Assembly (NCBI GenBank): GCA_024734555.1
Contig: JANPWX010000641.1
Coordinates: forward strand, 890,419-954,418
Length of the DNA: 64,000 nucleotides
Source: Trochalopteron elliotii
Taxonomy: Eukaryota > Chordata > Aves > Passeriformes > Leiothrichidae
Reading direction: 5' to 3'
The position numbers and the translations under genes are program-made. Below the pieces are notes generated by a model, which made no database searches, was not told the origin of the DNA, and worked only from the letters and a program-made list of their open reading frames with translations. Position 1 is the first letter of the stretch, and each line of letters opens with the position of its first letter. Positions 24,588 to 36,605 of this stretch are shown here, in pieces.

Positions 24588-25227
24588 CTTCTCAATTGCC
24601 CCATCCTATTACTGCACCTTAGATCCAACAGAAAACCATTAATTTTCCCTGTGCTTATTCCACAGATCTGCAGCCTCTGCATTTGTGGCAGGGCAAGTCC
24701 TAAACATCACATCCCAAGGGGCTGCATTTCCTGACTTTAGGATGATTAATTCCTGTTTCAAAAGCAGGATGTGGCCAGGCAGGATCTCAGCTCTGCTATT
24801 GCTGGTGCCAGCACAGAGCTGAGTGCTCCATCCATCCTGGGTGAGAGGTGTTATCAGAGCACCACGTGCTCCACAGTCACTGTAATTCCCACACCAAGAG
24901 GTTACAGTCACTCTGCAGTGCTGCTTTTCCTATAATCCCTTTAAATATTTCAAACTATTACCTACCCCAGCTAATCTTCCAAGGCTGGGTTCTGCTTCAA
25001 GCTTTTGTTCCTATTCAACTGTGAAACTCAAGGGCTGATTTACAAAAAGCTCTTTGGAAAGTGATTTTCATGAGAATTCAGTCAGAAAATATTTTCCTAT
25101 GGACACTTATTTTAATCTGTGAATACTGTGGATTGCCTGGCAAATTGAATTATCTGCTGTTAGACAGCAACTAATCCAGACAAAGCTTGCTCCACCATAG
25201 ATAACTTTTGATTTAGAGAAAACTATA

Positions 25228-25553
25228 CATAAAGGGGGCCTACAAGAAACGTGGAGACAGACTGTTTATAAGGCATGGAGGGACAGGACACAGGGAATGG
25301 CTTCCCACTGCCAGAGGGCAGGGCTGGATGGGAGATTGGGCAGGAATTGTTCCCTGGCAGGGTGGGCAGGCCCTGGCACAGGGTGCCCAGAGCAGCTGTG
25401 GCTGCCCCTGGATCCCTGGCAGTGTCCAAGGCCAGGCTGGACATTGGGGCTTGGAGCAGCCTGGGATAGTGGGAGGTGTCCCTGCCCATGGCAGGGGTGG
25501 CACTGGATGAGATTTAAGGTCCCTTCCAGCCCAAACAATTCTGAGATTCTAAA
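25228..25553 (+). mobile_element. CR1 LINE 3' fragment
   Basis: Starts aagggggcctacaagaaacg and contains ggcttcccactgccagaggg, the ggatccctggcagtgtccaa block and a cccaaacaattctgagattc tail. Confidence 0.92.
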
Positions 25554-26116
25554 TCAGGGGAAAGTGCACAAAATCAACACTAATAGCCAAATTCACAGCC
25601 ACAAATAACAGATGTAAAGTCTTGTGTACTACAAATCCATTTTAGCTGCAACAGAAGAAATCTATAAAAGCCTATGTAAGAACAAAACATACAAACCCCA
25701 AACTACCAGATACATTCATCACTCAGCCCTACCCTGGCACCAGGGCTCAGCTTCCACTTTCTGTGATTTTACATCAAAGCTCCTGTGCAAGGAAGCCACG
25801 GGCCAGGCCCCAGGGAGCCTCCCCATTGTCTCCTGCAGGTTCCTGGGCCAGGAAAGCAGCCTTGGCTGAGGGAATGAACCTGATATGGCTGTGTCAGTCC
25901 TGCACAACCAAGGGATGTGTGCAGCCCTACAAAGCTGAATGGGGTTTTCCTCTTCGGATCAACCACCATCATCCAGACCCACCAGACCAGGATGCTGCAG
26001 GGAACAAGGAACCTTGGAGGTGAGCTGTGGACTCCCCAGTGCCTTTGAAGTCTCAAAATAAGTCTCCTAGTTCAGCTTTTAAAACTTCAGTCACCTAACA
26101 GGTCACCCCCAAACTG

Positions 26117-26365
26117 CAATCACAGAATACTCTGAGAACCTCCTGAGCTGGAGGGACCCTCCAGGAACATCCAGCCCAGCCCCTGTCCCTGCACAGATCC
26201 CCCACCAATCCCACCCTGGGCATCCCTGGCAGGGCTGTCCAAAGGCTCCTGGAGCTCTGGCAGCCTCGGGGCCGTGCCCATTCCCTGGGGAGCCTGGGCA
26301 GTGCCTGAACCCTCTGGGGGAAGAACCTTTCCCTCATTTTAACCTAAACCTCCCCTGACACAGGT
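26117..26365 (-). mobile_element. CR1 LINE 3' fragment, third subfamily
   Basis: A different CR1 type: ctgagctggagggaccctcc, then ccagcccctgtccctgcac and the ccattccctggggagcctgg block. It is the inverted counterpart of 28560-28875. Confidence 0.8.
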
Positions 26366-28559
26366 CACTGGTCATCAGAGAGAAATCAAATACATTAATT
26401 AACAATCTATTGGTGCCTCCACAGCAGAGTATTGCAGAGCTTCACATCCAGGTGTGATTTAGTTAAAAGTCCTGTAAAAGGGTTTTGTGCCACACAGAGA
26501 CCCTATGGCCATGAAAAACAGGCCTGCCAAGGGTTTTATGTTCTACAAAATAAGAACAATTGGAGTAGAATAGTGCAAACAGCCATTTTACCCACACAAA
26601 TCCACAGAACAGCTTCTGGGGAGCTCTTTCCAGGAGCTGGGATTATGCTTGACCAGATTTATAAGGGCTTTTTCTAAGGGACAAGGGAGGAGGAGAGGTA
26701 AATTAGATCCTCAGCTTGAATAAAACCAGGGTGTTACTGAAGCTTCACACGGGCTCAGATCAGATAAACACTTGTCCTGGAATCAGGGAGCTTAGCAAGG
26801 GGTCTCCAATTGAAACTTCTGATGTTTGATCAGCGCCGTGACAAAGCAAATCCTCAACGCTTCCTCACAACAATTCCTGGCACCTTTTCAATGCTGCTGA
26901 AGCCCACAGAGGAACTGCAGCTTTATCCTGGGGCTGTTTGAACTGCTAAAGCTTGGGGATCAATCATGTCTTTAAGAAAAATGTCATTCTGGCATCAGTG
27001 CTGATTAAATCTCCCCTCCTGCCCAGCCTCACTCAGTGACCACGGTGTTCCCACTGAACTTCTTCTCTCCTTTTCACATCCACTCCTCTGACAGTTGAGG
27101 AACACTTACTGGAATGGACCAGAAGAACAGATACAGAAAAATCCAGAAGCACAGCCTCTCCTGACCTATTCCCCAGTGCCACATCAAGCTTAAGACACGA
27201 CTCACAATCTGCCCCATTCCTGTGGGCAGCAGTTTGAAAAGAGGGGACATCACAGAGCTCACTTTTTAAGGCAGACAACCCTGGGGAAGGCTCCAGCCAC
27301 TTCAGAGAGCCTCTGGTTCAAATACTCATATAAAGAAAGGCAGCAGAACTCCACTTGGAGATAGATGACAGGTTCTGAATATAAACCCCAAGGGCAGACT
27401 GGGAGAATTAAAAGAAAGATGCAGAAAACCTCTTTCTATTTCTCAGCACGCGTTTCCAGCACGCCAAAGGTTGTCTCACAGTTCAGCCCCCACAGCTCCC
27501 AAGCAGATTCTCAGCACCATTTCCATCAGCAACCAGCAGGCCTAAATTTCAAGTTGAAATTCTAAAAACTAACTCAGCTCAGGAGAGGCAAAGCTAATCT
27601 AGGAAATGTGATCCCAGCTCTGCAGCAATGCTGGAACATCTCTGTGATCTGCTCACAGATTTTTGTGCTCTCGCTGCTGCCTCGACGCTGCTTTGCCGTG
27701 CCAGGAATCGTGAGCTGGTTCCCTGTCCTACTTTCCAGAACTGAAGGCAGGGATGAAAATAGAAAGAATCAATTCCCTTCCACTCCTGCAAGGCTGGAGA
27801 GCTTTGAACAGCACCAGGAATGAGCACAGAGGCTGTCAGGGAGCAAAGGCTCTGGCTGGCAGAGAGCCCTGAGGGCTGTGCTGGGGGCACCAGGGTGGAC
27901 AAAACCATTGTGCTTGGCACCATGCACCACTTTCCACTGGGAATGTCTAGGATGCCACATCCAGAGTGGATCAAGGTTGAGATGTTTTCCTGAGAAGCCA
28001 GATGATGTAAGCTAGACTTGTGCAGAATGAGCAGGATCTAGACATCCACATCTGTTGTTTCTGGGCACATAATCTGAAGTTTTGGCTGTTATTTATAACT
28101 GAGGTCAGGCTCCCCACACTCACCCATCTGTTTCAGCCCTCAGAATAACCTGAGCTATGGTGGGTCACTTGGAAGATCACAACAGATCAGCTCCTGTCTC
28201 TCCCAGGACCAAAGCAGATGTCCAGGACACAAAACAGAAGACAGTCATATGGACCACCCCCAAGGATCAGCCTTTCCACTTCTCCAGATTGTGCACTGCA
28301 GCTCAAGGAACTGGAATTACTGCCTGGACTAACAGAGCACGATTCCCCTCATTTCACACAGCTCTCACTGGCAAGCACCACCCACGTCCTACAATTTTCT
28401 TACACACCAGGTAATGTTTTCTTACAATGCATTCCAGAGTTGGAACCCTTCCTGGCTCACCTACAAACACAGCATGGCTGGGGAAGAGTCTGCAGGATGG
28501 AGTCCTCCCACTAACTCCTAAAATAAAGGGCTTTTCACCCTTCATAGGAACTGTCTGGA

Positions 28560-28875
28560 GCCTCCTCATGAGGGGGCAGCTCCAATCTCTGCTCCCTGTG
28601 ACAGTGACAGGATCTGAGGGAACAGCTGGAGCTGGGCCAGGGCAGGCTCAGGCTGCAGAGCAGGGAAAGGTTCTTCCCCCAGAGGGTTCAGGCACTGCCC
28701 AGGCTCCCCAGGCAATGGGCACGGCCCCGAGGCTGCCAGAGCTCCAGGAGCCTTTGGACAGCACTGCCAGGGATGGCCAGGGTGGGATTGTTTGGGGGTC
28801 TGGGCAGGGACAGTGGTGGGACTCAATGATCCTGGTGGGTTCCTCCAGCTGAGGATGCTCTGTGGTTCCTTGGTT
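28560..28875 (+). mobile_element. CR1 LINE 3' fragment, third subfamily
   Basis: Contains gtgacaggatctgagggaac, the gaggctgccagagctccagg block and an ending with actcaatgatcctggtggg. It matches 26117-26365 in reverse orientation. Confidence 0.8.
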
Positions 28876-28965
28876 CTGTAAAGCTCAAGGGTAACAAACT
28901 GAGAGGGAAAGCCAAGCTCAGAACTGCCCAGTTTTTGGCTGTTAACACACACACGCTATTCAGGN

Positions 28966-29333
28966 CCTGGAGAGGAGAAGCTTTGGGGTGAGCTCAGTGT
29001 GGCCTTGCAGGGCCTGAAGGGCCTGACAAGAAACATGGAGAGTGACAATTTACAGGGGCCTGGAGTGCCAGGACACAGGGAATGGCTTCCCACTGCCAGA
29101 GGGCAGGGCTGGATGGGAGATTGGGCAGGAATTGTTCCCTGGGAGGGTGGGCAGGCCCTGGCACAGGGTGCCCAGAGAAGCTGTGGCTGCCCCTGGAGCC
29201 CTGGCAGTGCCCAAGGCCAGGCTGGACACTGGGGCTTGGAGCAGCCTGGGATGGTGGAATTGTCCCTTCCCATGACAGGGGTGGGATTGGATGGGCTTTA
29301 AAGCTCCTTCCAACCCAAACCATTCCATGATGG
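28966..29333 (+). mobile_element. CR1 LINE 3' fragment, starts next to an N
   Basis: Starts cctggagaggagaagctttg directly after the undetermined base at 28965 and runs to caacccaaaccattccatga. Its 5' end is at the same CR1 position as the copy ending at 51143. Confidence 0.92.
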
Positions 29334-29994
29334 AACATGACAAAAAAGAGAACACACACAAGGACTCTGAAATCATATTAAAATATTTTACCTTAAGTTT
29401 TTAAGAAGGCATTAACTGCATAAATCACCTACACAAAGTCTATCTTATATTCCTCTTTCTATTTCTAGTGGGGTTCTAAAACAATCCCATAGGAAAAAAA
29501 ATGCAAGTTCTCACTTTTTTATACTGGTTTAACATCTACTTAGAATTTGGAGACCTCAAACAGCAGCACGAATGTGTCTTTCTAACAACTTGTGTGGCAA
29601 CACATTTCCTTAAAATATCTATTTTAGCATTTTGTTTCATTGCAACTAATTAGCCAAACTAAAGGCAAGTCTAGAGAAAACAGATTCCACACTGAAAAAG
29701 GTCAGGCATTTGAGGCTGATGGGCTATACTCTTTAGACATGAGAAGACATTTGAATTCTATTACAAATAAATGTTTTGAATTGTGCTATAAATGTAACAC
29801 TCAAGCTCAATTTTAACTGCAAAGCAAAGAGATTCACAGCTCCACAGAGATCACTGTTCAGGGGAAAACAGCTCTGCCAGCTGGCAGAAATGGAAGAGAG
29901 AGAAAAGAGACACTGAAATAAATTCCTGCCCCAGATAAAGAGGCAGAATTAGAAGCCAGCCTTAGTGCAGAGCAGTGTTCAAGGCACTGCTCAG

Positions 29995-30116
29995 TGTTCA
30001 GGCCAGGCTGGATGGGCTTGGAGCAAACAGGTCCAGGGGAAGGTTCCCTGCCCATGGCAGGGGGTGGAACAGGATAAATTTTAAGGTCCCTTCCAACCCA
30101 AACCAGTCTGTGACAC
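29995..30116 (+). mobile_element. CR1 LINE 3' fragment
   Basis: Contains ggccaggctggatgggcttg and ends with ccttccaacccaaaccagtc. Confidence 0.88.
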
Positions 30117-31451
30117 TGGAAATTTACTGTCTATATGTTAAGTGCTTACATTTCAAATCATCCACTACACAAGCAGAAAGGTGGATTTGACTCCTCCCTG
30201 GGTCATTCCCTCCCTCCTGGATCAGTCTTAAGGACAGTGATGGTTGACAGCAGCTCCAGAGTGGATGTCCCATGTTTGGGATGTCCCCATATTGTGGGGA
30301 ACTCTGTACTGAGCTCTCAGTTCATGAACCTGGGCAGGGAATCACTTTAAATAGAGAGCAATAAACTCACAGGTCTGTTCAAGTGAGCTCCAGGGACCAG
30401 AAGTGCTTTAATAATCCCCAACAGAAGTTCAGAAACACTTCAGCAAAAAAAATGTTTACAGGGAAACCAGGAAGATTATTTTTCACTGACATAACTTCTG
30501 AACACTTATTGCCATAATTAAATTCTCCTGGTAATAACGAAGATAAAATTCCACAGTTTTGGTACTATGAAAATGCCTGAATGGAAGCTTTATACTGTAC
30601 AGTCTTAAAAAAAGTTATTATAGGTGCTAGGAAAGCAAGAGAATACAAATATTTAAATTAGGTTATTATTTTTGAAGGATTTTTTTAAAAAAAATCTGGT
30701 TTAAAAAAAAAAGTCTAGGTCTTCAAGACAGCAAAATGAAAAAAATAGAAATAATTTGAAGTAACAGCATTAAAGAATTGCCTGTAAGGCCAATGCAATG
30801 ATTTAGTGCTTAGTATAATGTCCCTGATGCACTTAGAGACAAAAGAATTAAATTTCAAGTCCGTCAGTCTCCAAATTTACAGGAGAGAGATATAATGTCA
30901 AGTGAATTAAAGAAGATGGATGAGCTGATGGATTCAAAAGGAGCAATCAGAGTCTTCAGGACACAGACAGATCTGGCAGTTCCAGAATGAGGACTGACAA
31001 CCTAAAATGGTAGCAAGAAGGAAACCAACCCTCAAATACCAAAGCTCTGGAAATAAAGGTACAGAGAACCAAGGGTGGACTCTGAAGCCCAGGAGGAGGT
31101 GGAATGAAAAACATTTTTAAAGGGACTTGAGAAGCCAAACTTCCATTTCCCATCAGCAGCACTAAGTGATTTCCACTTTGCTAACATCCTGCATTTAAGC
31201 AGAACTCCTCCCAGATACAACAAAGCAGCCCAGCAATAAAATCCTGCTCCAACTGATCAGAGGCCAGAGCAAGGAAAGCTGCTGGAAGTCGGGGCTGGAT
31301 CCGCTCAGGCAGACAAGGAGCACGTCGTGTTTTCTCAGAGTGCATCAATCACACAGAAAACCCAGAGGATGTGGTGCTAACGGGGAGTCTGAGCCTCTCA
31401 GACTGAGACATTAATTTTTAAGAGTTAAAGACTTTAGTTAAACTAGATATT

Positions 31452-31974
31452 GCTGAGGTAAGATAGACAAACTTCCCTCTATTAACAGAAGCCGGATTTA
31501 AGGAACTGATAAATCATGAGTCCTGTTTATGTATTCTGACTAATCAATAGACCCCAAGAATGCAATGCAATCATAAATCAAACAGCCCTGGAAAAACAGG
31601 ATTCAGTTGTCACTAGCACTAAAAGGTTAAAAAGTCAAAGCGAGGAAGACCCATTTACTTCATCATTCTGAGACCCTGCCCCACAGAAAGGACCACCGAC
31701 CCATTTCAAAGAACAAACTACACATGCTTAATGGCTTTTTGGCTAATTACCATACAGAGCAGGGAACGGGATGTACCAGAGCTATGAATATGCATTTGTG
31801 TTTTGGGTATTCAATACTCCTGTACATACAAAGACCCTGTGATCATCTGTAAATTGAGGTGTGTATTTGGGAGCTATCCCGCACTGCCCGGTGTTGTAAC
31901 AAACATACACTTTGTAACTTTAAACTGTTAGAGAGTCTTTGTCTGTCATAGTTGGATATCGGTATTAGATCAAC
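31452..31974 (+). mobile_element. probable ERV LTR beside exon G
   Basis: The 3' part (gcactgcccggtgttgtaac, then aaacatacactttgtaac, then a gagagtctttgtctgtc block) has the look of an avian LTR R-U5 region. A poly(A) signal there seems changed (aacaaa). Boundaries TGCTGAGG to GATCAACA are proposals; I could not find a target-site duplication. It ends about 65 bases from the end of exon G. Confidence 0.45.
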
Positions 31975-32040
31975 ATCCATATTTTTAATAAACCAAGACA
32001 TCCTTTGAGAGAGACAGGAAAATGCTTTTAATCCCCTTAC

Positions 32041-32154
32041 CTGGGGGAATTTGCGTTTGATGGAGATCAGGGCCCCCTCCGGGAGCTTGGCCAGCTCCGA
32101 GTCCCGCACGGCGTGCACCGTGGTGGCTCTGGGCTGGTGGGTCAGGGCCTCCAC
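32041..32154 (-). CDS. PNPLA7: PNPLA7 exon G (end of cyclic-nucleotide-binding-like domain 3)
   Basis: 114 bases, 38 codons, phase 0 at both ends. Acceptor ttgcag, donor gtaagg at 32040. Residues 263-300 begin [20 protein letters not shown] and end ISIKRKFPQ. The PRATT motif places an Arg (271) at the canonical cassette position, unlike domain 2. The exon is isolated between introns of 15.9 kb upstream and 12.4 kb downstream, with LTR-type sequence on both sides. Confidence 0.96.
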
Positions 32155-32311
32155 CTGCAACAAACAGCACAGAGACACCATCAGGGACAATGCCCAGCCT
32201 GGAACAAACACCAAATGTGATATATGTTCTAAAATAAATTCGTGTATCACGTATGTTATATGTTATAACCTAAAACTGTGCTACAAGTCTAAATTTCCAA
32301 AAATTGTAAAA

Positions 32312-32617
32312 TGTCACAGTTTCGGACACACGAAGGACGAGGCAGGCACAGCAAGTCAAGGGAAAGCTCCTCTATTTTAATTACCTGACTCCATTCTTAT
32401 ATACATTTTGGCCAGAAGGCAAAAGATTGACTAAACAAGTCGCCACCTTCTTGACCTCATTGGTGAATCTCACCATCAATCATATTTCTCCTCCCAGAGG
32501 AGAAATATGTAAACATAATAGATAAGTTCTAAATATCTACATAGTTTATATGAAGCCGCGTGAGAGCCTCCACTACAAACTGCAAACACTGGAAAGCAGG
32601 AAAATTCGGGGCGACCA
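32312..32617 (-). mobile_element. LTR, family 2 copy 1
   Basis: About 306 bases that align from end to end with the solo LTR at 60249-60553. In minus orientation it has a TATATAAG box (near 32400) and ends ...GTGACA. Target-site duplication is not clear; TGTAAA at 32305-32310 and 32636-32641 would fit if the right boundary lies farther out. Its end is 157 bases from exon G. Confidence 0.8.
32481..32509. repeat. perfect 13-base inverted repeat inside family 2 LTR
   Basis: CATATTTCTCCTC and GAGGAGAAATATG are separated by CCA. The same hairpin is unchanged in the other copy at 60417-60445. Confidence 0.9.
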
Positions 32618-32639
32618 TGGAGACCCATTTGCAACTGTA

Positions 32640-33126
32640 AAGGCTCTCAGATAACAGCAGGGTGAAACCAAAATTTACAACAGAAAGGATCGGGCTGAAC
32701 AGGAGACACCTCGTTCATCATGGGTGGACCCGCCACTTCTCTGATGATCAACGCCTGATACGGATCTGGGTGGGGAGAACCCGGAGATTGCACAGATCAC
32801 CATCCCAATGCCCAGTTCCAGAAACCCAGTTCAAGCCCTCACCATGCCAGGAAAAGCTTTCAGAAACCCAACAGCGAAAGAAAGAAGTGTATGAATATGC
32901 ACACTGGACAAAGACTAACAATGAACTTGCCTCAAAGCAGAAAAACTGTATAAAAACTGTATGAAAACTGTACCCTGAATCCAAGAGCTTGTGAACAGGG
33001 AGGGATCAGCTCCATTGAGGCTGTCCCTGAGTTCACCCAACCTCGATACCCCAGGGATCAATGTTGCATTCCTTAATTGTGGCTGATTCAAATTGATTTC
33101 AAATGGCGAAATAAAATACTTGATAT
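32640..33126 (+). mobile_element. possible older LTR fragment interrupted by family 1 LTR
   Basis: Sequence ending gcgaaataaaatacttgat carries AATAAA just before the insertion point, and atatcaaattggctac resumes after the inserted LTR. This suggests an older LTR was the insertion target. Limits are approximate and the older family is not identified. Confidence 0.35.
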
Positions 33127-33691
33127 TGTTATAAATGTATATTATAAAGTTGGCTTTTGGCAAGGTGTGTGCTATATGAATAATAACATTGTAGGAAGGA
33201 TATATGTTTTTATTTCTGCTATTAGTAAAGAAAATTAGGCATAGTGGTTGTAGTTGATATAGTGTGCTTAAACTGTCTGTTTGGTCAGGCTAACATCCAG
33301 TGAACATATAGAGAAGACCCTGCTATTGATACACCAACTATCAGCATCTCCCATCTGATGAAAGAAAGTCTGGACCAAGGCCCAAGCTGGAGGTGATAAT
33401 GAAGACAGCCAAGAAACACACAGGCTCTAAAAAGGGGGACCCAAGGAGGGACCATGCAAAACAGTTCCTGCAATATGGAAACTGGTTTATGGAAAAATAT
33501 GAATATTCAACAGACTGATGCAATAGAAAGGGGATTTAAAGAATGTCTCTGATGCAGCAAGGTGTGGACTTGGCTGAATGCCAAATCACCGTCCAGCCAT
33601 ACTTTGCTTTTTTTCTATCTCCTAATTGTCTTACTTTCTATTAAACCTATTTCTTAAAATTTACGTAGAAAGTGAACCTCGTTTTTTCACA
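33127..33691 (+). mobile_element. solo LTR, family 1 copy 2
   Basis: 565 bases, TGTTATAA to TTTTTTCACA, nearly identical to 14228-14772 with small insertions. ATAT flanks both ends (33123-33126 and 33692-33695). The full duplication may have been five bases (GATAT) with one base lost on the right. No internal sequence is present. Confidence 0.9.
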
Positions 33692-34204
33692 ATATCAAAT
33701 TGGCTACGAATCCTTTGTAACACCAAACATCAGCACAGCAAGAGGTTGAACCGTTCCCAAGAACTGCTGCTGCTCCCACACAGCTTGAGCAGAGAGCCCT
33801 GCCTGTCCCAGGGGTCTCACCACAGCTCCACAACCATCTCTGCACCCCAAACCTCTCAGGAACACCCCCTGCCATGGGGCAGCTGCACTTCCTCACAGAA
33901 ACAGAACCCACAGAGAGCCCCCAGAGGGAAAGTTCTGTCTGAGCTGCTTCAAAGGAGCTGCTTCCAACAGCTGCCAGAACAACCAGAGTGTTCTGGTTGG
34001 GGTGTTCAGCACCACAACGACCCTGAGAGCTTTTCACCCCTCACTGCTGATGGTGACAAAGTCATCCAAGAACCAGGAAAACCCTCTTTGTCTACTGCTC
34101 CCTCTTTCCTCAATGCCACCCTGAAACACTTCCATTTTACCTGTAGAAGCTGAATGCCAACGACATTGAAATAACTGAGACTTCCCAAAAATTAAAAAAG
34201 GGCT

Positions 34205-34325
34205 GAGAGCAGGCTGGGTGGGCCTTGAGCAACCTGGGGTAGTGAAAGCTGTCCCTGCCCATGACAGGGGTGGCAACAAGATGAGCCTGCAGGTCCCTTC
34301 CAACCCAAACTAGCCTGGGATTCTA
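34205..34325 (+). mobile_element. CR1 LINE 3' fragment
   Basis: Contains gggccttgagcaacctgggg, gccctgcccatgacaggggt-type sequence and ends ccttccaacccaaactagc. Confidence 0.85.
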
Positions 34326-34442
34326 GGGGCAAATCAGCACATTCAGGCCAAAAATTATCATCATTTTAATATTTTACTTTTTCATTATTTTAATTTTTTT
34401 TTTTTACACACGTGTGTTTGCCTGTGCTATGTAAAGAGGAAT

Positions 34443-34555
34443 GCCTGAATGGTTCTGGCTGGAAGGGAGCACTGGAGCTCATCCAGTCCCACCTCCCTGC
34501 TCAAGCAGGGTCCCCTGGAGCAGCCACTCACAGTTGTGTCCAGACAGGTCAGACA
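34443..34555 (-). mobile_element. CR1 LINE 3' fragment, diverged
   Basis: Contains ggctggaagggagcactgg, ctcatccagtcccacctccc and tgctcaagcagggtcccctg, the order seen in an older CR1 type. Confidence 0.7.
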
Positions 34556-35312
34556 AGGAAAATCTACACCAGAACACACCTCCCTGACCAGTGCCCAGTT
34601 ATTTCACCTAGAAATATCTATTTTATTGACAGCAGAAGTATAAAGAGGAAGATGACAACACAAAGAGTTGATACAGAGATTTTTCTCCTTTATGGAGAGA
34701 ATATGCCACCATATAAAACAACCTGGGGTAAAAAGTAAAATGCAGCTGCTGCCTCAATCCCCACCTGCCCCAGACCTGCCACTGCCTCTCGTGTTGTCTG
34801 GAAAGGCAGAAATTCCATGGTAAAGTCTCTTCCCACAGCCAGAGACTCATCCTGCCAGGAGAGGTGGCATCACTGGAGCTACAACCTTTAATTGCTTAGG
34901 AACAGCCTGGTGCTCCATTTTGGGAGTTCCAGCAGCACACAACGTTTATTGGGCTTAAAACCCATAGATGAGACATTTCCAAAATAATGGTTGATGCTGT
35001 AGCAGCTGTAATTACTGAGGTTAAAACACAAACAGAAAAATCCCTCCCCAAATGCAATTTACTCACATTTCGAATCAAAGTGAATATGACTTTGCATTTT
35101 TAATTTTCCACTAGAAAAAGAAATAAGTAATATATCAGCTTAGAGCTGTTTAAGTTGTTTAGAGGTTGGGGGGAGGGTTGATGGTTTTATTTGTTCGATT
35201 AATTTCTTGGGCTTTTTCCAAGATTTTTTTTTCAAAGCTTATGTTGACAGCAAATTCCAACAGAAGCAGTTATTCCTCATAGTACTATGAGCTCAGACAC
35301 ACCGAAAGAGAA

Positions 35313-35345
35313 TAATAATAATAAAAATAATAAAAATTAAAAAAT
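35313..35345. repeat. AAT-rich microsatellite
   Basis: aataataataataaaaataa and similar units in an A/T-rich stretch. Confidence 0.8.
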
Positions 35346-36452
35346 GTTGAGCAAAAGACACAGCTCAGTGATCCCACTTCCACCAATATCCCTCCTTGGA
35401 AGGCTCCATATTCACAAAATGGATAATCCAGCCAACCAGAACATCTTCAGCTCAAAAACTTGCCATTAGTCCAGAAAACTGAGATGAACTTGCCAATATT
35501 AACTTGAATTTCACCAGCACCAACTGCTCTGTGCAGAAAACTGCACAGGGAAATTTAAAGCACCTTCATTTTGCAAGCTTCAGCCTTTGTTTTTTTTTTT
35601 GCTCAGGTACCAGGGACGTTTTGTTCTGTCATCACATTTTGAACTAATTACATAGAAGGGCAAAAGAAAAAAATCATCTTTGTACATACATTTATGGAGA
35701 AACAAACCCTTTAAGGCTCCCCAAAGGGCTGTATAAGATGGTCTCTTTTATCTCCCTCCCCTATTGCCAGATTTTTATCACAGGTTCTTGGCTCTGTAAT
35801 TTACCTTCCTCCTCCTGAAAGCAGGTTAAGAGTTTCAGCTGTTAAAATAAAACCTTTCCTCTCAGCCAGGCACCTCCTGACTGAGTTTAATTTGTATCAA
35901 GAAGAAAAACGCTCAAACTGTCCCAGAGTCTTTGCCACAATTTCTGTGATATATGAGTGCATAAAATCAACTGTGCTCCAAGGGGCTCCTCAGCCTTGCA
36001 GAAAAGATGAAATTTGTAAATTTGTAGAAAAGGCAATTAAATTTTAACTTTAAACACAGCCTCGGGGAGGGTTTTTTAGCTCCCAAGTGTAACTTTGACT
36101 TTTTGACAGAGCAGAGGGCACAGGGAGACCTTTTCCAAACCTCCATCACAAGGAACCATTCAAATATCCAGATCTGCAACACTACCAGTCCCCCCCTGCA
36201 AGTGCTGACTGCACTTCCCAAGTGATTACAGAAACTGGATCTTGGACTGCTCTTCCATACAGGTTCTCTGGAAGTCTTTGATATTTTCATTTAAATGCAC
36301 CCCAGTATTCCAGCATGGAAAATATCTGTGTCCCAGACACTGTACACAAAGCAATTCAAACTGTGCTTTCCCCTTGGGTATAATCATCTGAGTTCCCAAG
36401 CTCTATATTTATTAACAATCCCCATTATTCACTTATTAATTACCCCAGATGT

Positions 36453-36605
36453 GCTGCGGCTGCCCCTGGATCCCTGGCAGTGCCCAAGGCCAGGCTGGAC
36501 ACTGGGGCTTGGAGCAGCCTGGGACAGTGGGAGGTGTCCCTGCCCATGGCTCAGGTGGAACTGGATGGGATTTAAGGTCTCTTCCCACCCAAATAATTCC
36601 AGGAT
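36453..36605 (+). mobile_element. CR1 LINE 3' fragment
   Basis: Starts within gctgcccctggatccctgg and ends with cacccaaataattccaggat. Confidence 0.9.

Larger units (their letters stand above)
19681..32040 (-). other. PNPLA7 intron between exons G and H
   Basis: 12360 bases. It holds seven CR1 fragments and two LTR-type elements. Gaps with nothing recognisable: 19681-20987, 21169-22649, 22921-24355, 24592-25227, 25554-26116, 26366-28559, 29334-29994 (AT-rich) and 30117-31451. Confidence 0.85.
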
